Shown here: in pieces, positions 26,092 to 33,990 of the stretch
How the letters are laid out: every line of letters begins with the position of its first letter
Position numbering within the stretch: position 1 is the stretch's first letter
From: JACVRW01 sp963846505
Lineage (GTDB): Bacteria; Actinomycetota; Thermoleophilia; Solirubrobacterales; Thermoleophilaceae
DNA: 64,000 bases
Assembly (NCBI GenBank): GCA_963846505.1
Contig: CAWJWD010000007.1
Span: 1 to 64,000, forward strand
Direction: 5' to 3'
Program-made: the position numbers and the translations under genes
The notes under the pieces: generated by a model
Seen by the model: the letters and a program-made list of their open reading frames with translations, nothing else
The model's database searches: none
What the model was told of the DNA's origin: nothing

Positions 26092-27492
26092 CTAGCCGAT
26101 GGAATCGACCATCTCGAGCTGGATCAGGCGGTTCAGCTCGATGGCGTATTCCATCGGCAGCTCCTTCGTCACGGGCTCGATGAAGCCGTTGACGATCATC
26201 GCGGCCGCCTCCTCCTCGGAGAGGCCGCGCGACTGCAGGTAGAAGAGCTGCTCGTCCGAGATCTTGCCGACCACGGCCTCGTGGGCGACAGTCACGTGCG
26301 GGTTCTGGATCTGGATGTCAGGCCAGGTGTCCGAGCGCGAGCGGTCGTCCATCATCAGGCCGTCGCACTGCACGTGCGACTTCGAGCCCTGCGAGTTGTG
26401 GCCCATGCGCACCAGGCCGCGGTAGCCCATGATCCCGCCGTCCTTGGAGATCGACTTGGCGAGGATGTTGGAGGTCGTGTTCGGAGCCAGGTGCACGACC
26501 TTGGCGCCGGTGTCCTTCCAGACGTCGCCGCTGGCCACGCCGACGTTGAGGTGGTCGGCGCGGGCGCCCTCTCCGATCAGGAACGAGCCGGGGTAGAGCA
26601 TCACCTTCTTCGCGCCCATCGAGCCGCCGACCCACTCGACGGTGCCCTGCGCCTCGACGATCGCGCGCTTGGTGTTCAGGTTGAAGACGTCCTTCGACCA
26701 GTTCTGGACGGTCGTGTAGCGCGCCTTCGCGCCCTCCTTGACGAAGATCTCGACGACCGCGGAGTGCATCGAGTTGACGCTGTAGGTCTGGGCCGTGCAG
26801 CCCTCGATGTAGTTCACCTCCGAGCCCTCGTCGGCGATGATCAGCGTGTGCTCGAAGGTGCCCTCGTTGGCGCCCTCCATGCGGAAGTACGCCTGCAGCG
26901 GCAGGTCGACCTTGACGCCCTTGGGCACGTAGAGGAACGAGCCGCCCGACCAGACCGCGCCGTGCAGCGCCGAGAACTTGTTGTCCTGCGGCGGCACGCA
27001 CTTGTTCATGAAGTGCTCGCGGACGAGGTCCTCGTGCTCGGTGACCGCGTTGTCCATCGCGGTGAAGATGATCCCCTGGTCGGCGTACTCCTGCTTGAGC
27101 CCCTCGTAGAAGGGCTCCTGCTTCCAGACGCCGACGACCCCGGCGAGGTGCTCGCGCTCGGCCTGGGGGATGCCGAGCTTCTCGTAGGTGTCCTTGATCT
27201 CCGCGGGGACGTCGTCCCAGCTGTCGTAGCGGCCGGCCTCGGGGGGCGACCAGAGCACCAGCTCGGAGAGGTCGAGGTCGGACAGGTCGACGCCCCAGGT
27301 CGGGACCGGCTTGCGCTCGAAGATCTCGTACGACTTGATCCGCTTCTCGCGCATCCAGGCCGGCTCGCCCTTGATCCTCGAGAGCTGGTCGATCACCTCG
27401 CGCGAGATGCCCTTCTTGGCGACGAGCTGTCCCTGCTCGTTCTCCTTGATGGGGCTGGGCTTGGCGATTCGCGTCTTGTCGGTGGCAGCCAT
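26092..27492 (-). CDS. sufB: Fe-S cluster assembly scaffold protein SufB
   Basis: SufB is the scaffold of the SufBC2D complex on which iron-sulfur clusters are built. The 466-residue product shows the family blocks KPVPTWGVDLSDLDL, GVWKQEPFYEGLKQEYADQG, NYIEGCTAQTYS, TTSNILAKSISKDGG, and the final region GKISDEQLFYLQSRGLSEEEAAAMIVNGF. The ATG at 27492 follows an AGGA. The gene is separated from sufCDSU by 9 kb and is divergent from the ferric iron transporter, so both may respond to iron. A longer reading to 27567 crosses the promoter region and is rejected. Confidence 0.97.
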   Translation of the reverse strand: MAATDKTRIAKPSPIKENEQGQLVAKKGISREVIDQLSRIKGEPAWMREKRIKSYEIFERKPVPTWGVDLSDLDLSELVLWSPPEAGRYDSWDDVPAEIKDTYEKLGIPQAEREHLAGVVGVWKQEPFYEGLKQEYADQGIIFTAMDNAVTEHEDLVREHFMNKCVPPQDNKFSALHGAVWSGGSFLYVPKGVKVDLPLQAYFRMEGANEGTFEHTLIIADEGSEVNYIEGCTAQTYSVNSMHSAVVEIFVKEGAKARYTTVQNWSKDVFNLNTKRAIVEAQGTVEWVGGSMGAKKVMLYPGSFLIGEGARADHLNVGVASGDVWKDTGAKVVHLAPNTTSNILAKSISKDGGIMGYRGLVRMGHNSQGSKSHVQCDGLMMDDRSRSDTWPDIQIQNPHVTVAHEAVVGKISDEQLFYLQSRGLSEEEAAAMIVNGFIEPVTKELPMEYAIELNRLIQLEMVDSIG

Positions 27493-27583
27493 GTGAATCC
27501 TGGTTCGGGGACCAATTCCGCTTCGCGGAGTCGGATATCGAATCTTAGCGATGAGGCACGCCGTCACGGGCTGCGGACGCCTG

Positions 27584-27597
27584 TTAGGTTGGCCTAA
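27584..27597. promoter_or_regulatory. Iron-box-like operator (DtxR/IdeR type) over the -10 of the iron transporter
   Basis: TTAGGTTGGCCTAA agrees at 12 of 14 positions with the left part of the actinobacterial iron box TTAGGTTAGGCTAACCTAA. It contains TAGGTT, a TANNNT -10, nine bases before the ATG at 27600. A bound iron-loaded repressor would block transcription of the transporter directly. Confidence 0.6.
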
Positions 27598-27599
27598 GG

Positions 27600-28631
27600 A
27601 TGAGCTCTCGCAGCAAGCTGATCTGGGGCGTCGCGCTGGGCGCTGTCCTGCTGGTCGGAGCCTTCGTCGGCGTCGTGCTGGCGACCGGCGGTTCCTCCGA
27701 CGACGAGCTGGTGATCTACTCCGCCCGCTCGCACTACGGCGAGGAGCAGCCGTTCAAGGACTTCGCGGCCGACACGGGCGCCGATCTGACCCTCTTCGGC
27801 GGCGGTGCCGCCGAGCTCTACGAGCGCCTGCGCAGCGAGGGCGACGAGAGCAAGGCCGACGTGCTGATCACCGTCGACGCCGCCAACCTCTGGCGCGCCA
27901 AGAACGCCGGGCTGCTGGAGACCATTCACTCCAAGGTGCTCGACGAGGACGTGCCGGCCGACCTGCGCGACCCCGACGGACAGTGGTACGGGTTGACCAC
28001 CCGCGCGCGCACGATCATGCGCTCGGTCGATCGCGTGCAGCCGGATGACGTCACGACCTACGCCGGCCTCGGCGACCCGCGCTGGAAGGGCCGGCTGTGC
28101 CTGCGCACGGCCACCAGCGAGTACAACGTCTCGTTCGTGGCCGATCGCATCGCCAAGGACGGCGAGGCGAAGACCCGAAAGCTCCTGCAGAGCTGGATGG
28201 ACGACGACCCGCAGATCCTCGGCTCGGACAAGGACGTGCTCGACGCGATCGCCGAGGGACGCTGCGACGTCGGCCTCACGAACACGTACTACCTGGGACG
28301 CGAGCTCGACGAGGACCCCGACTACCCGGTCGCGCCCGTGTTCGCCGACCAGCAGGGTCGCGGTACGCACGTCAACCTCTCCGGGTACGGCATCCTGAAG
28401 ACGTCCGACGACAAGGCGCAGGCCCAGAAGCTCGTCGAGTTCCTGGCGCAGCCCAAGCAGCAGCAGGTGTTCGCCGACAACAACTTCGAGTACCCGGTGG
28501 CGCCGGGCACGAAGGTCTCCGACGAGATCGGGCAGTTCGGGGACTTCAAGCGCGATCCGATCGACGTCGACGGTGCCGGCGAGCACCTCGACGACGCGCT
28601 CCAGCTGATGCAGCAGGTCGGCTGGAACTGA
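27600..28631 (+). CDS. Ferric iron ABC transporter, substrate-binding protein
   Basis: The 343-residue protein has an N-terminal membrane or signal segment (LIWGVALGAVLLVGAFVGVVLA). A periplasmic-binding domain of the FutA/FbpA class follows, with ELVIYSARSHYGEEQPFKDF, ADVLITVDAANLWRAKNAGLL, WYGLTTRARTIM and the tandem tyrosines TNTYYLGREL that bind Fe(III). It delivers iron to the permease encoded next. The likely leaderless start lies directly under the iron box. sufB is divergent. Confidence 0.93.
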   Translation: MSSRSKLIWGVALGAVLLVGAFVGVVLATGGSSDDELVIYSARSHYGEEQPFKDFAADTGADLTLFGGGAAELYERLRSEGDESKADVLITVDAANLWRAKNAGLLETIHSKVLDEDVPADLRDPDGQWYGLTTRARTIMRSVDRVQPDDVTTYAGLGDPRWKGRLCLRTATSEYNVSFVADRIAKDGEAKTRKLLQSWMDDDPQILGSDKDVLDAIAEGRCDVGLTNTYYLGRELDEDPDYPVAPVFADQQGRGTHVNLSGYGILKTSDDKAQAQKLVEFLAQPKQQQVFADNNFEYPVAPGTKVSDEIGQFGDFKRDPIDVDGAGEHLDDALQLMQQVGWN

Positions 28632-28638
28632 CACGGCC

Positions 28639-30279
28639 ATGAAGGCCCGTCGGGTCGACGGCTGGACTGCGGCGACGCTGCTCGTCGCGGCACTGGTCGC
28701 CGGCCCGCTGATCGGCCTGCCGCTGGCCTTCGTCGTCGCGCCCGACGCGCTGTCGCAGTTCTGGGGCTTCGTGCCCGAGGCGCTCGGGAGCACGCTGGTG
28801 CTGGTGCTCGGCGTCGGCGTGGGGACGCTGCTGCTCGGGACCGCGGCCGCCGCGCTCGTCTCCTTCTGCGACTTCCCCGGCCGCGGCTGGATCGAGTGGG
28901 CGCTGGTGCTGCCGCTGGCGATGCCGAGCTACGTGTTCACGCTGTTCGTGCTCGGCAGCGACGTGCAGTGGGTGCGCTCGTCGCTCGGCGCGGTGCTGAT
29001 CTTCACGCTCGTGCTCTACCCGTACGTCTACCTGCTCGGACGAGCGGCCTTCCTGTCCCAGTCGCGCACGCTGCTCGAGGCGGCGCGGGGACTGGGGCTG
29101 AGCCGCCGCGAGGCGCTCTGGCGCGTGGGGCTGCCGCTTGCGCGCCCGGCGCTGCTGGGTGGCGTGGCGCTGGCGCTGATGGAGGCGCTGGCGGACTTCG
29201 GCACGGTCAACCTGCTCAACGTGCCCACGTTCACGAACGCGATCTACAAGGTCTGGTTCAACGCGCTCGATCGCGACGCGGCGATGCAACTCGGGCTGCT
29301 GCTGGTGTCGGTGACGTTGACGCTGCTGGTGCTCGAGCGCTTCCTGCGCGGGCGGGCGCGCCACGCGCAGCTGGCGGCGCGCGGCGACGTGGTGCCGCCG
29401 ATCCGGCTGCGTGGTCCGGCCGCGGTGGCGGCGGTGGTGCTGCCGCTGGTGCTCGTCGCCGTGACGGTCCTCGCCCCGATCGCGCAGCTCGGGATCTGGT
29501 CGGTGCAGTCGGTGCAGGAGGGGCTGCTGGCGCCGGAGTTCGGCCTCAACGCGCGCAACAGCCTGCTGCTGGCCGGCTTCAGCGCGCTGCTGGTCCCGAC
29601 GCTGGCGGTGGTGCTCGCGTACGGGGTGCGCGCCTCGGGCTCGCGGCTCGCGAGCGGCGCGGCGCGCACGGCTACCATCGGATACGGCCTGCCGGGCTCG
29701 GTGGTCGCCGTCGCGGTGATCGTCCCGCTCGCCTGGCTCGACCGGCGCTTCGACGACGTCGCCGGCTCGCTCTTCGGCGTCGACGTGGGCTTGATCTTCA
29801 CCGGAACCGTGATCGGACTCTTCTTCGCCTACGCGGTGCGCTTCCTCGCGCTCGCCTGGGGGGCCGTCGAGGCCGCCCTGCTGCGCATCCCCTCCGAGCT
29901 CGACGACGCCGCCCGCGGCCTGGGCGCCGACCGCCTCGACGTCCTGGCGCGGGTGCACGTGCCGTTGATGCGCACCGGCCTGCTGACCGCGGCACTGCTC
30001 GTGTTCGTCGAGGTGATGAAGGAGCTGCCGGCGACGATGCTGCTGCGCCCGCTCGGTGGCGACACGCTCGCGATCGCCGTCTGGCAGGCGACCACGGAGT
30101 CCCTGTACAAGACCGCGGCGCTGCCGGCGCTCCTGATCGTGCTCGTCGGGTTGGTGCCGGTCGCGGTGATGATCCGCCTGTCGGGCCGCAGGAGCGCGGA
30201 TCTCGAAGCACAGTCGCTGAGCGCCTGGGCGGCTGCCGAAGCCTCGCCCGTGGCCGCGGAGCGGAGCGTGGTGGCGTGA
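28639..30279 (+). CDS. Ferric iron ABC transporter, permease (fused two-domain)
   Basis: The 546-residue protein has about twelve membrane helices in two repeats. Each repeat has its cytoplasmic EAA loop for contact with the ATPase: EAARGLGLSRREALWRVGLP near residue 155 and DDAARGLGADRLDVLARVHVP near 430. This is the FbpB/FutB type. It begins seven bases after the binding-protein gene. A serine/alanine-rich tail follows the last helix. Confidence 0.95.
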   Translation: MKARRVDGWTAATLLVAALVAGPLIGLPLAFVVAPDALSQFWGFVPEALGSTLVLVLGVGVGTLLLGTAAAALVSFCDFPGRGWIEWALVLPLAMPSYVFTLFVLGSDVQWVRSSLGAVLIFTLVLYPYVYLLGRAAFLSQSRTLLEAARGLGLSRREALWRVGLPLARPALLGGVALALMEALADFGTVNLLNVPTFTNAIYKVWFNALDRDAAMQLGLLLVSVTLTLLVLERFLRGRARHAQLAARGDVVPPIRLRGPAAVAAVVLPLVLVAVTVLAPIAQLGIWSVQSVQEGLLAPEFGLNARNSLLLAGFSALLVPTLAVVLAYGVRASGSRLASGAARTATIGYGLPGSVVAVAVIVPLAWLDRRFDDVAGSLFGVDVGLIFTGTVIGLFFAYAVRFLALAWGAVEAALLRIPSELDDAARGLGADRLDVLARVHVPLMRTGLLTAALLVFVEVMKELPATMLLRPLGGDTLAIAVWQATTESLYKTAALPALLIVLVGLVPVAVMIRLSGRRSADLEAQSLSAWAAAEASPVAAERSVVA

Positions 30280-30293
30280 GCGGAGGACCGTCC

Positions 30294-31319
30294 GTGAGTC
30301 ACGTCGCGATCGACGGCGTCGTCAAGTCCTTCGGCCGCGTGCGGGCCGTCGCCGGGGTCGACCTCCAGGTCGAGCGCGGGGAGCTGGTCGCGGTGCTCGG
30401 CCCGTCCGGCTGCGGCAAGACCACGTTGCTGCGCCTGTTGGCCGGCTTCGAGCGCCCGGACGCCGGCATGATCGCGGTCGGCGGCACCGAGCTGGCCGGG
30501 CCGCAGACGTTCGTCGCGCCCGAGCGGCGCCGGATCGGGATGGTCTTCCAGGACTACGCGCTGTTCCCGCACCTGGACGTCGAGGCCAACGTCGGCTTCG
30601 GGCTCGCGCGGCGCTCGGCGGATGAGCGCCGCGGCCTCGTCCGGCGCACGCTCGAGCTGGTCGGGCTGCAGCACAAGGCGGGCAGCTACCCGCACGAGCT
30701 CTCCGGCGGCGAGCGTCAGCGGGTGGCGCTGGCGCGGGCGCTCGCGACCGAGCCCGAGCTGGTGCTGCTCGACGAGCCGTTCTCGAGCCTCGACGCCAGC
30801 CTGCGCGCCGGCCTGCGGCGCGAGGTCGAGCTGATCCTGCGCGATGCCGGCGCGACGGCGCTGCTGGTCACCCACGACCAGGAGGAGGCGCTCTCGCTCG
30901 CCGACCGGCTCGCAGTCATGAACGAGGGTCGCATCGTGCAGGTAGGCGCGCCGGAGGAGGTCTACGGCCGCCCGGCCACGCGCTGGGCGGCGCAGTTCGT
31001 CGGCGAGGTCAACGTGCTCTCCGGTCGTGCCCGCGGCGACGGGGTCGAGACCGAGCTGGGCGTCTTCGACCTGCCCATGCCCGCCAGCGGCACCGTGCAC
31101 GTGGCGGTGCGCCCCGAGCAACTGCAGCTGCGCGCGGACGATCACGGCAACGCCGAGGTCGTCGAGCGCGAGTTCCGCGGCCACGACGTGCTCTACCGCC
31201 TCCAGCACGAGGCCGGGCGTACGGTGCTGGTGCAGCTGTCGTCGCTGGAGCTGTTCGAGGTCGGCGCGCGCGTGCTCGTGCGCCCGGCACCTGCCGCGGT
31301 CGCGCCGCTGGTCGATTAG
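30294..31319 (+). CDS. Ferric iron ABC transporter, ATP-binding protein
   Basis: The 341-residue ATPase has Walker A GPSGCGKTT near residue 38, Q-loop FQDYALFPH, signature LSGGERQRVALARAL, Walker B LVLLDEPFSSLD, and the switch VTHDQEEAL. A TOBE-like C-terminal domain (VHVAVRPEQLQLRAD) is present, as in FbpC. The GTG at 30294 has GGAGG seven bases upstream. Another GTG at 30276 overlaps the permease stop but lacks a site. Its stop TAG is also the first half of the -10 of the next gene. Confidence 0.95.
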   Translation: MSHVAIDGVVKSFGRVRAVAGVDLQVERGELVAVLGPSGCGKTTLLRLLAGFERPDAGMIAVGGTELAGPQTFVAPERRRIGMVFQDYALFPHLDVEANVGFGLARRSADERRGLVRRTLELVGLQHKAGSYPHELSGGERQRVALARALATEPELVLLDEPFSSLDASLRAGLRREVELILRDAGATALLVTHDQEEALSLADRLAVMNEGRIVQVGAPEEVYGRPATRWAAQFVGEVNVLSGRARGDGVETELGVFDLPMPASGTVHVAVRPEQLQLRADDHGNAEVVEREFRGHDVLYRLQHEAGRTVLVQLSSLELFEVGARVLVRPAPAAVAPLVD

Positions 31320-31329
31320 GGTCGGTTTC

Positions 31330-31626
31330 ATGAAGCTCTACATCTGCTGGGGCACCTTCCCGTCGCCCAGGCCGGGCGGGCACCCGTGTGGCAACGCCTA
31401 TCACGCGCTCAAGGACGCGGGCCACGAGCCGGAGGTCAAGAAGGTCTACGGGCTCGGCCTGCTGCCGAAGTTCATGAACCCTGGTCGCAAGGAGGTGCGC
31501 GAGCTGACCGGCGCCGACTGGGTGCCGGTGCTCGTGACCGACGACGGCGAGGTGATCAAGGACTCGAAGCAGATCGTCGCCTGGGCGGAGGCCCACCCCG
31601 CCGCCGCTGCGAATCAGCCCGCCTGA
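31330..31626 (+). CDS. Glutaredoxin/GST-N-like thioredoxin-fold protein
   Basis: The 98-residue protein starts MKLYICWGTF and continues HPCGNAYHALKDAGHEPEVKKVYG, PGRKEVRELTGADWVPVLVTDDGEVIKDSKQIVAWAEAHP. This is the GST N-terminal/glutaredoxin fold with the cis-proline segment VPVLV and the D-S-x-x-I motif. It has Cys6 and a Cys in HPCG instead of a normal CPYC. It may bind a low-molecular-weight thiol. TAGGGT at 31317, made partly from the stop of the ATPase gene, stands seven bases before the ATG. Confidence 0.8.
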   Translation: MKLYICWGTFPSPRPGGHPCGNAYHALKDAGHEPEVKKVYGLGLLPKFMNPGRKEVRELTGADWVPVLVTDDGEVIKDSKQIVAWAEAHPAAAANQPA

Positions 31627-31686
31627 TCTCGATCATCAGCGGTCCGACTGGGCGGACCCGCCGACGCCTGCGAGCCTTGCACGGGC

Positions 31687-32637
31687 ATGCGGGAGTCGGA
31701 CAGGGGACTGGTCTGGGGCAGCCTCGGAATCGTCTACGTCGTCTGGGGCTCGACGTACCTGGCGATCCGCGTCACCGTCGAGACGATCCCGCCGCTGATC
31801 TCGAGCGGCGTCCGCTTCGCCATCGCCGGCGGCGTGTACGCGCTCGCCGTGCGGGTCTTCGGCGGGGCCGAGCGCCTGCACGCCAGCCGTCGGCAGCTGC
31901 TCGGCGCCGCCACGGTCGGCATGCTGCTCTGCTTCGGCGGCAACGGCCTGGTCTCGGTCGCCGAGCAGGACGTCCCGTCCGGCCTGGCGGCGCTCGTCGT
32001 CGGCTCGATCCCGCTCTGGGTCGTGGTCCTGCGCAGCCTCCACGGCGATCGCGTGCCGCGCGCGACGCTCGTCGGCGTCGCCGTCGGCTTCGCAGGCCTC
32101 GCGATCCTCGTGCTGCCGGGCGACCGGCCCGGCGACGCGCCGCTCGGCGGGCTGCTCGTGCTCGTCGCCGCCGCGGTCTGCTGGGCCTGCGGCTCGTTCT
32201 ACGCGCCGCGCCTGCCGCTCCCGCGCGACGTGTTCGCGACGGCCGCCTGGCAGATGCTGCTCGGCGGCATCGGCACGCTGCTGATCGGTCTCGCGGTCGG
32301 GGAGGGGGCCGACGTGCACCCCTCCGGCTTCTCGACCGACTCGATCCTGGCCTTCTTCTACCTCGTCCTGATCGGCTCGCTGCTGGCCTACACGGCCTAC
32401 ACCTGGCTGCTGCGCAACGTGCCGATCTCGAAGGTGGCGACGTACGCCTACGTCAACCCGGTGATCGCGATCCTGCTCGGCTGGTCGATCCTCGACGAGG
32501 AGGTCACGCTCACGATGCTCGTCGGCGCGGCCGCGATCGTGCTCTCGGTCGCGACGGTCATTCGGCGGGAGTCTGCTTCACCGCCGAGTAGCCCTTCTCG
32601 GCCTTCTCGACCTTCCCCTCGCGCTCGAGGCGCTTGA
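31687..32637 (+). CDS. EamA/DMT-family transporter
   Basis: The 316-residue protein has ten predicted membrane helices in two EamA repeats, with GIVYVVWGSTYLAIRVTVETIPP at the start and LLRNVPISKVATYAYVNPVIAILLGWSIL near the end, as in YedA/RhaT-like exporters of small metabolites. Its last 27 residues (rich in Ser, Pro and Arg) are encoded antisense to the end of the next gene, an 80-base convergent overlap. The body of the transporter would be complete without this tail. Confidence 0.88.
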   Translation: MRESDRGLVWGSLGIVYVVWGSTYLAIRVTVETIPPLISSGVRFAIAGGVYALAVRVFGGAERLHASRRQLLGAATVGMLLCFGGNGLVSVAEQDVPSGLAALVVGSIPLWVVVLRSLHGDRVPRATLVGVAVGFAGLAILVLPGDRPGDAPLGGLLVLVAAAVCWACGSFYAPRLPLPRDVFATAAWQMLLGGIGTLLIGLAVGEGADVHPSGFSTDSILAFFYLVLIGSLLAYTAYTWLLRNVPISKVATYAYVNPVIAILLGWSILDEEVTLTMLVGAAAIVLSVATVIRRESASPPSSPSRPSRPSPRARGA

Positions 32638-33043
32638 GCAGCGCGCCCATCGCGGCGACGCTCGTGTCGAGCAGCAGCGCGAGGTTGCCGGCGGTCGTGC
32701 CCGGGTTCTCGGTCACGATCGCCAGCACGCGGCGACGGCGCTCGTCCGACTCGGGCTGCGTGGTGGTCTTCCGGCGCTCGGGCTTCTGCGTGCGCGTCTC
32801 GCCCTGCTTGGGTGCGCGCTGGTTCGAGGAGGCGTTGTCCCGGCCCGAATCGCTCGGGGCGGGCTGTGGCTGCTCGGACGTGGTGCGCCGCGGCCGCGGC
32901 GCACGCGACGGTGCGCCCCCACTGTCGTTGCGCTCGAGCGCGACGAGTGCGGCCTCGAGCTGACGCGCCTCCTCGACGAGGGGCCTCAGCTCGGCCAAGC
33001 GCTCGTCCAGCTCGCGCTGCACCCGTTCGAGTAGATCAGCCAT
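32558..33043 (-). CDS. Coiled-coil plus winged-helix DNA-binding-type protein
   Basis: The 161-residue protein begins with a helical coiled-coil (LLERVQRELDERLAELRPLVEEARQLEAALVAL), then a 60-residue disordered, charged linker. It ends with a winged-helix-like domain, ERRRRVLAIVTENPGTTAGNLALLLDTSVAAMGALLKRLEREGKVEKAEKGYSAV. It looks like a nucleoid or regulatory protein; I cannot name a family. It is the last gene of the minus-strand run that includes the suf genes and lies 15 bases after the signal-peptidase-like gene. Confidence 0.75.
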   Translation of the reverse strand: MADLLERVQRELDERLAELRPLVEEARQLEAALVALERNDSGGAPSRAPRPRRTTSEQPQPAPSDSGRDNASSNQRAPKQGETRTQKPERRKTTTQPESDERRRRVLAIVTENPGTTAGNLALLLDTSVAAMGALLKRLEREGKVEKAEKGYSAVKQTPAE

Positions 33044-33058
33044 CAGTTCCCATCACTT

Positions 33059-33619
33059 TCACTCAACTTTTCCCAATATGGCCCGGGTTGGGACAGGGCC
33101 CCAGACCCGGCTGTCAGAGGAGGCACCCCGGTTGTCGGCGACCACATACCAGTGGCCCGCCGGCACGGTTGCCTCGCGCGGAAGCTCGCAGATGTCACAG
33201 GCGGGATCGTCGATCCGCAGTTCCCGGCCCGACTCGGGCTCCCCGTCGACGACGGCGAGCCCACCACGGAACGCGATCTGCTGCCCCGGTCCTGCGACGA
33301 TGCGCAGCAGCAACCGAATGGTACGGCTCGTGCGCGTCGGACGTCCGCAGGGCTGTCTCGGAAGCGGTGGCGTACCGCAGGCGCCGGTCTCTGCGCCGAT
33401 GGGTGCGCGGAAGACGACCGCGTCCCCGATTCGGGGCGCCTTGTCCACGTAGGCGTCGTGATCGACGTCGAGCTCCTCGCCGATGGCATACGTCGGCAGC
33501 ATCGCCGCGCTCGGCATGCGCACGCCGAAGCGCTCGTCGTCGCCGCCGCAGCCCGCGAGCGCCACGCCTGCCAACAGCGCGGCTGTCAACGCCGGCTTCA
33601 GTCCCCGTCTTCCGGCCAC
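33059..33619 (-). CDS. Signal-peptidase-I-like lipoprotein without catalytic residues
   Basis: The 186-residue product has a lipobox (LLAGVALAGCGGDD) followed by a type I signal peptidase (S26) fold: MPSAAMLPTYAIGEELDVD, PRIGDAVVFRAP, LLLRIVAGPGQQIAFRGG and GHWYVVADNRGASSDSRVWGPVP. In active enzymes the first block is PSxSMxPT with the serine nucleophile and the third has a lysine before R-V. Here the serine is Ala and the lysine is Leu. So it appears to be an exported, lipid-anchored pseudoenzyme. The GTG at 33619 overlaps sufU by 22 bases; a shorter start is possible. Confidence 0.8.
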   Translation of the reverse strand: MAGRRGLKPALTAALLAGVALAGCGGDDERFGVRMPSAAMLPTYAIGEELDVDHDAYVDKAPRIGDAVVFRAPIGAETGACGTPPLPRQPCGRPTRTSRTIRLLLRIVAGPGQQIAFRGGLAVVDGEPESGRELRIDDPACDICELPREATVPAGHWYVVADNRGASSDSRVWGPVPTRAILGKVE

Positions 33620-33990
33620 GAGGCGTCGCCGCTCGTCGCGCCGCGCATCACCTTCAGCGACAGCAGCGCGCACTTGCGGCGCGTGGGGGAGATCTCGATT
33701 CCGAGCTGATCGATCACCCACTGCGCGCCGAGCTTGCGCACCTCGTCGACCGGCATCCCGATCAGCTCGTCCGAGGTGATCGAGGCCGCGGCTTGGGAGA
33801 TCGCGCAGCCCTGACCGTGGAAGCGAAGGTCCTTGATGAGGCCGTCGTCGCCGACCACGAGGTGGACGCCGAGCTCGTCGCCGCAGAGCGGGTTGTGGTC
33901 GTGCCACTCGAGGTCGTGGGGCTCGAGCGTGCCGAAGTTGTTCGGGCTCTTGTAGTGCTCCAGGATGTAGTCGCGATAGAGCTCGTCCAT
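33598..33990 (-). CDS. sufU: SUF system sulfur-transfer/scaffold protein SufU
   Basis: The 130-residue IscU-like protein (YRDYILEHYKSPNNFG) keeps three conserved cysteines: HNPLCGDE, GQGCAISQA, and RKCALLSL. SufU accepts sulfur from SufS with the help of a bound zinc and passes it to SufBCD. Its ATG overlaps the sufS stop by one base (TGATG), so it is translationally coupled. The extra MPVDEVRKLGAQWVIDQLGI loop fits the SufU rather than the IscU branch. Confidence 0.95.
   Translation of the reverse strand: MDELYRDYILEHYKSPNNFGTLEPHDLEWHDHNPLCGDELGVHLVVGDDGLIKDLRFHGQGCAISQAAASITSDELIGMPVDEVRKLGAQWVIDQLGIEISPTRRKCALLSLKVMRGATSGDASWPEDGD

Noticed and set aside
28546..29958. 470-residue open frame opposite the iron permease
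   Set aside because: It is a high-GC antisense shadow rich in Arg, His and Gln with no motif, while the plus-strand permease has helices and both EAA loops.
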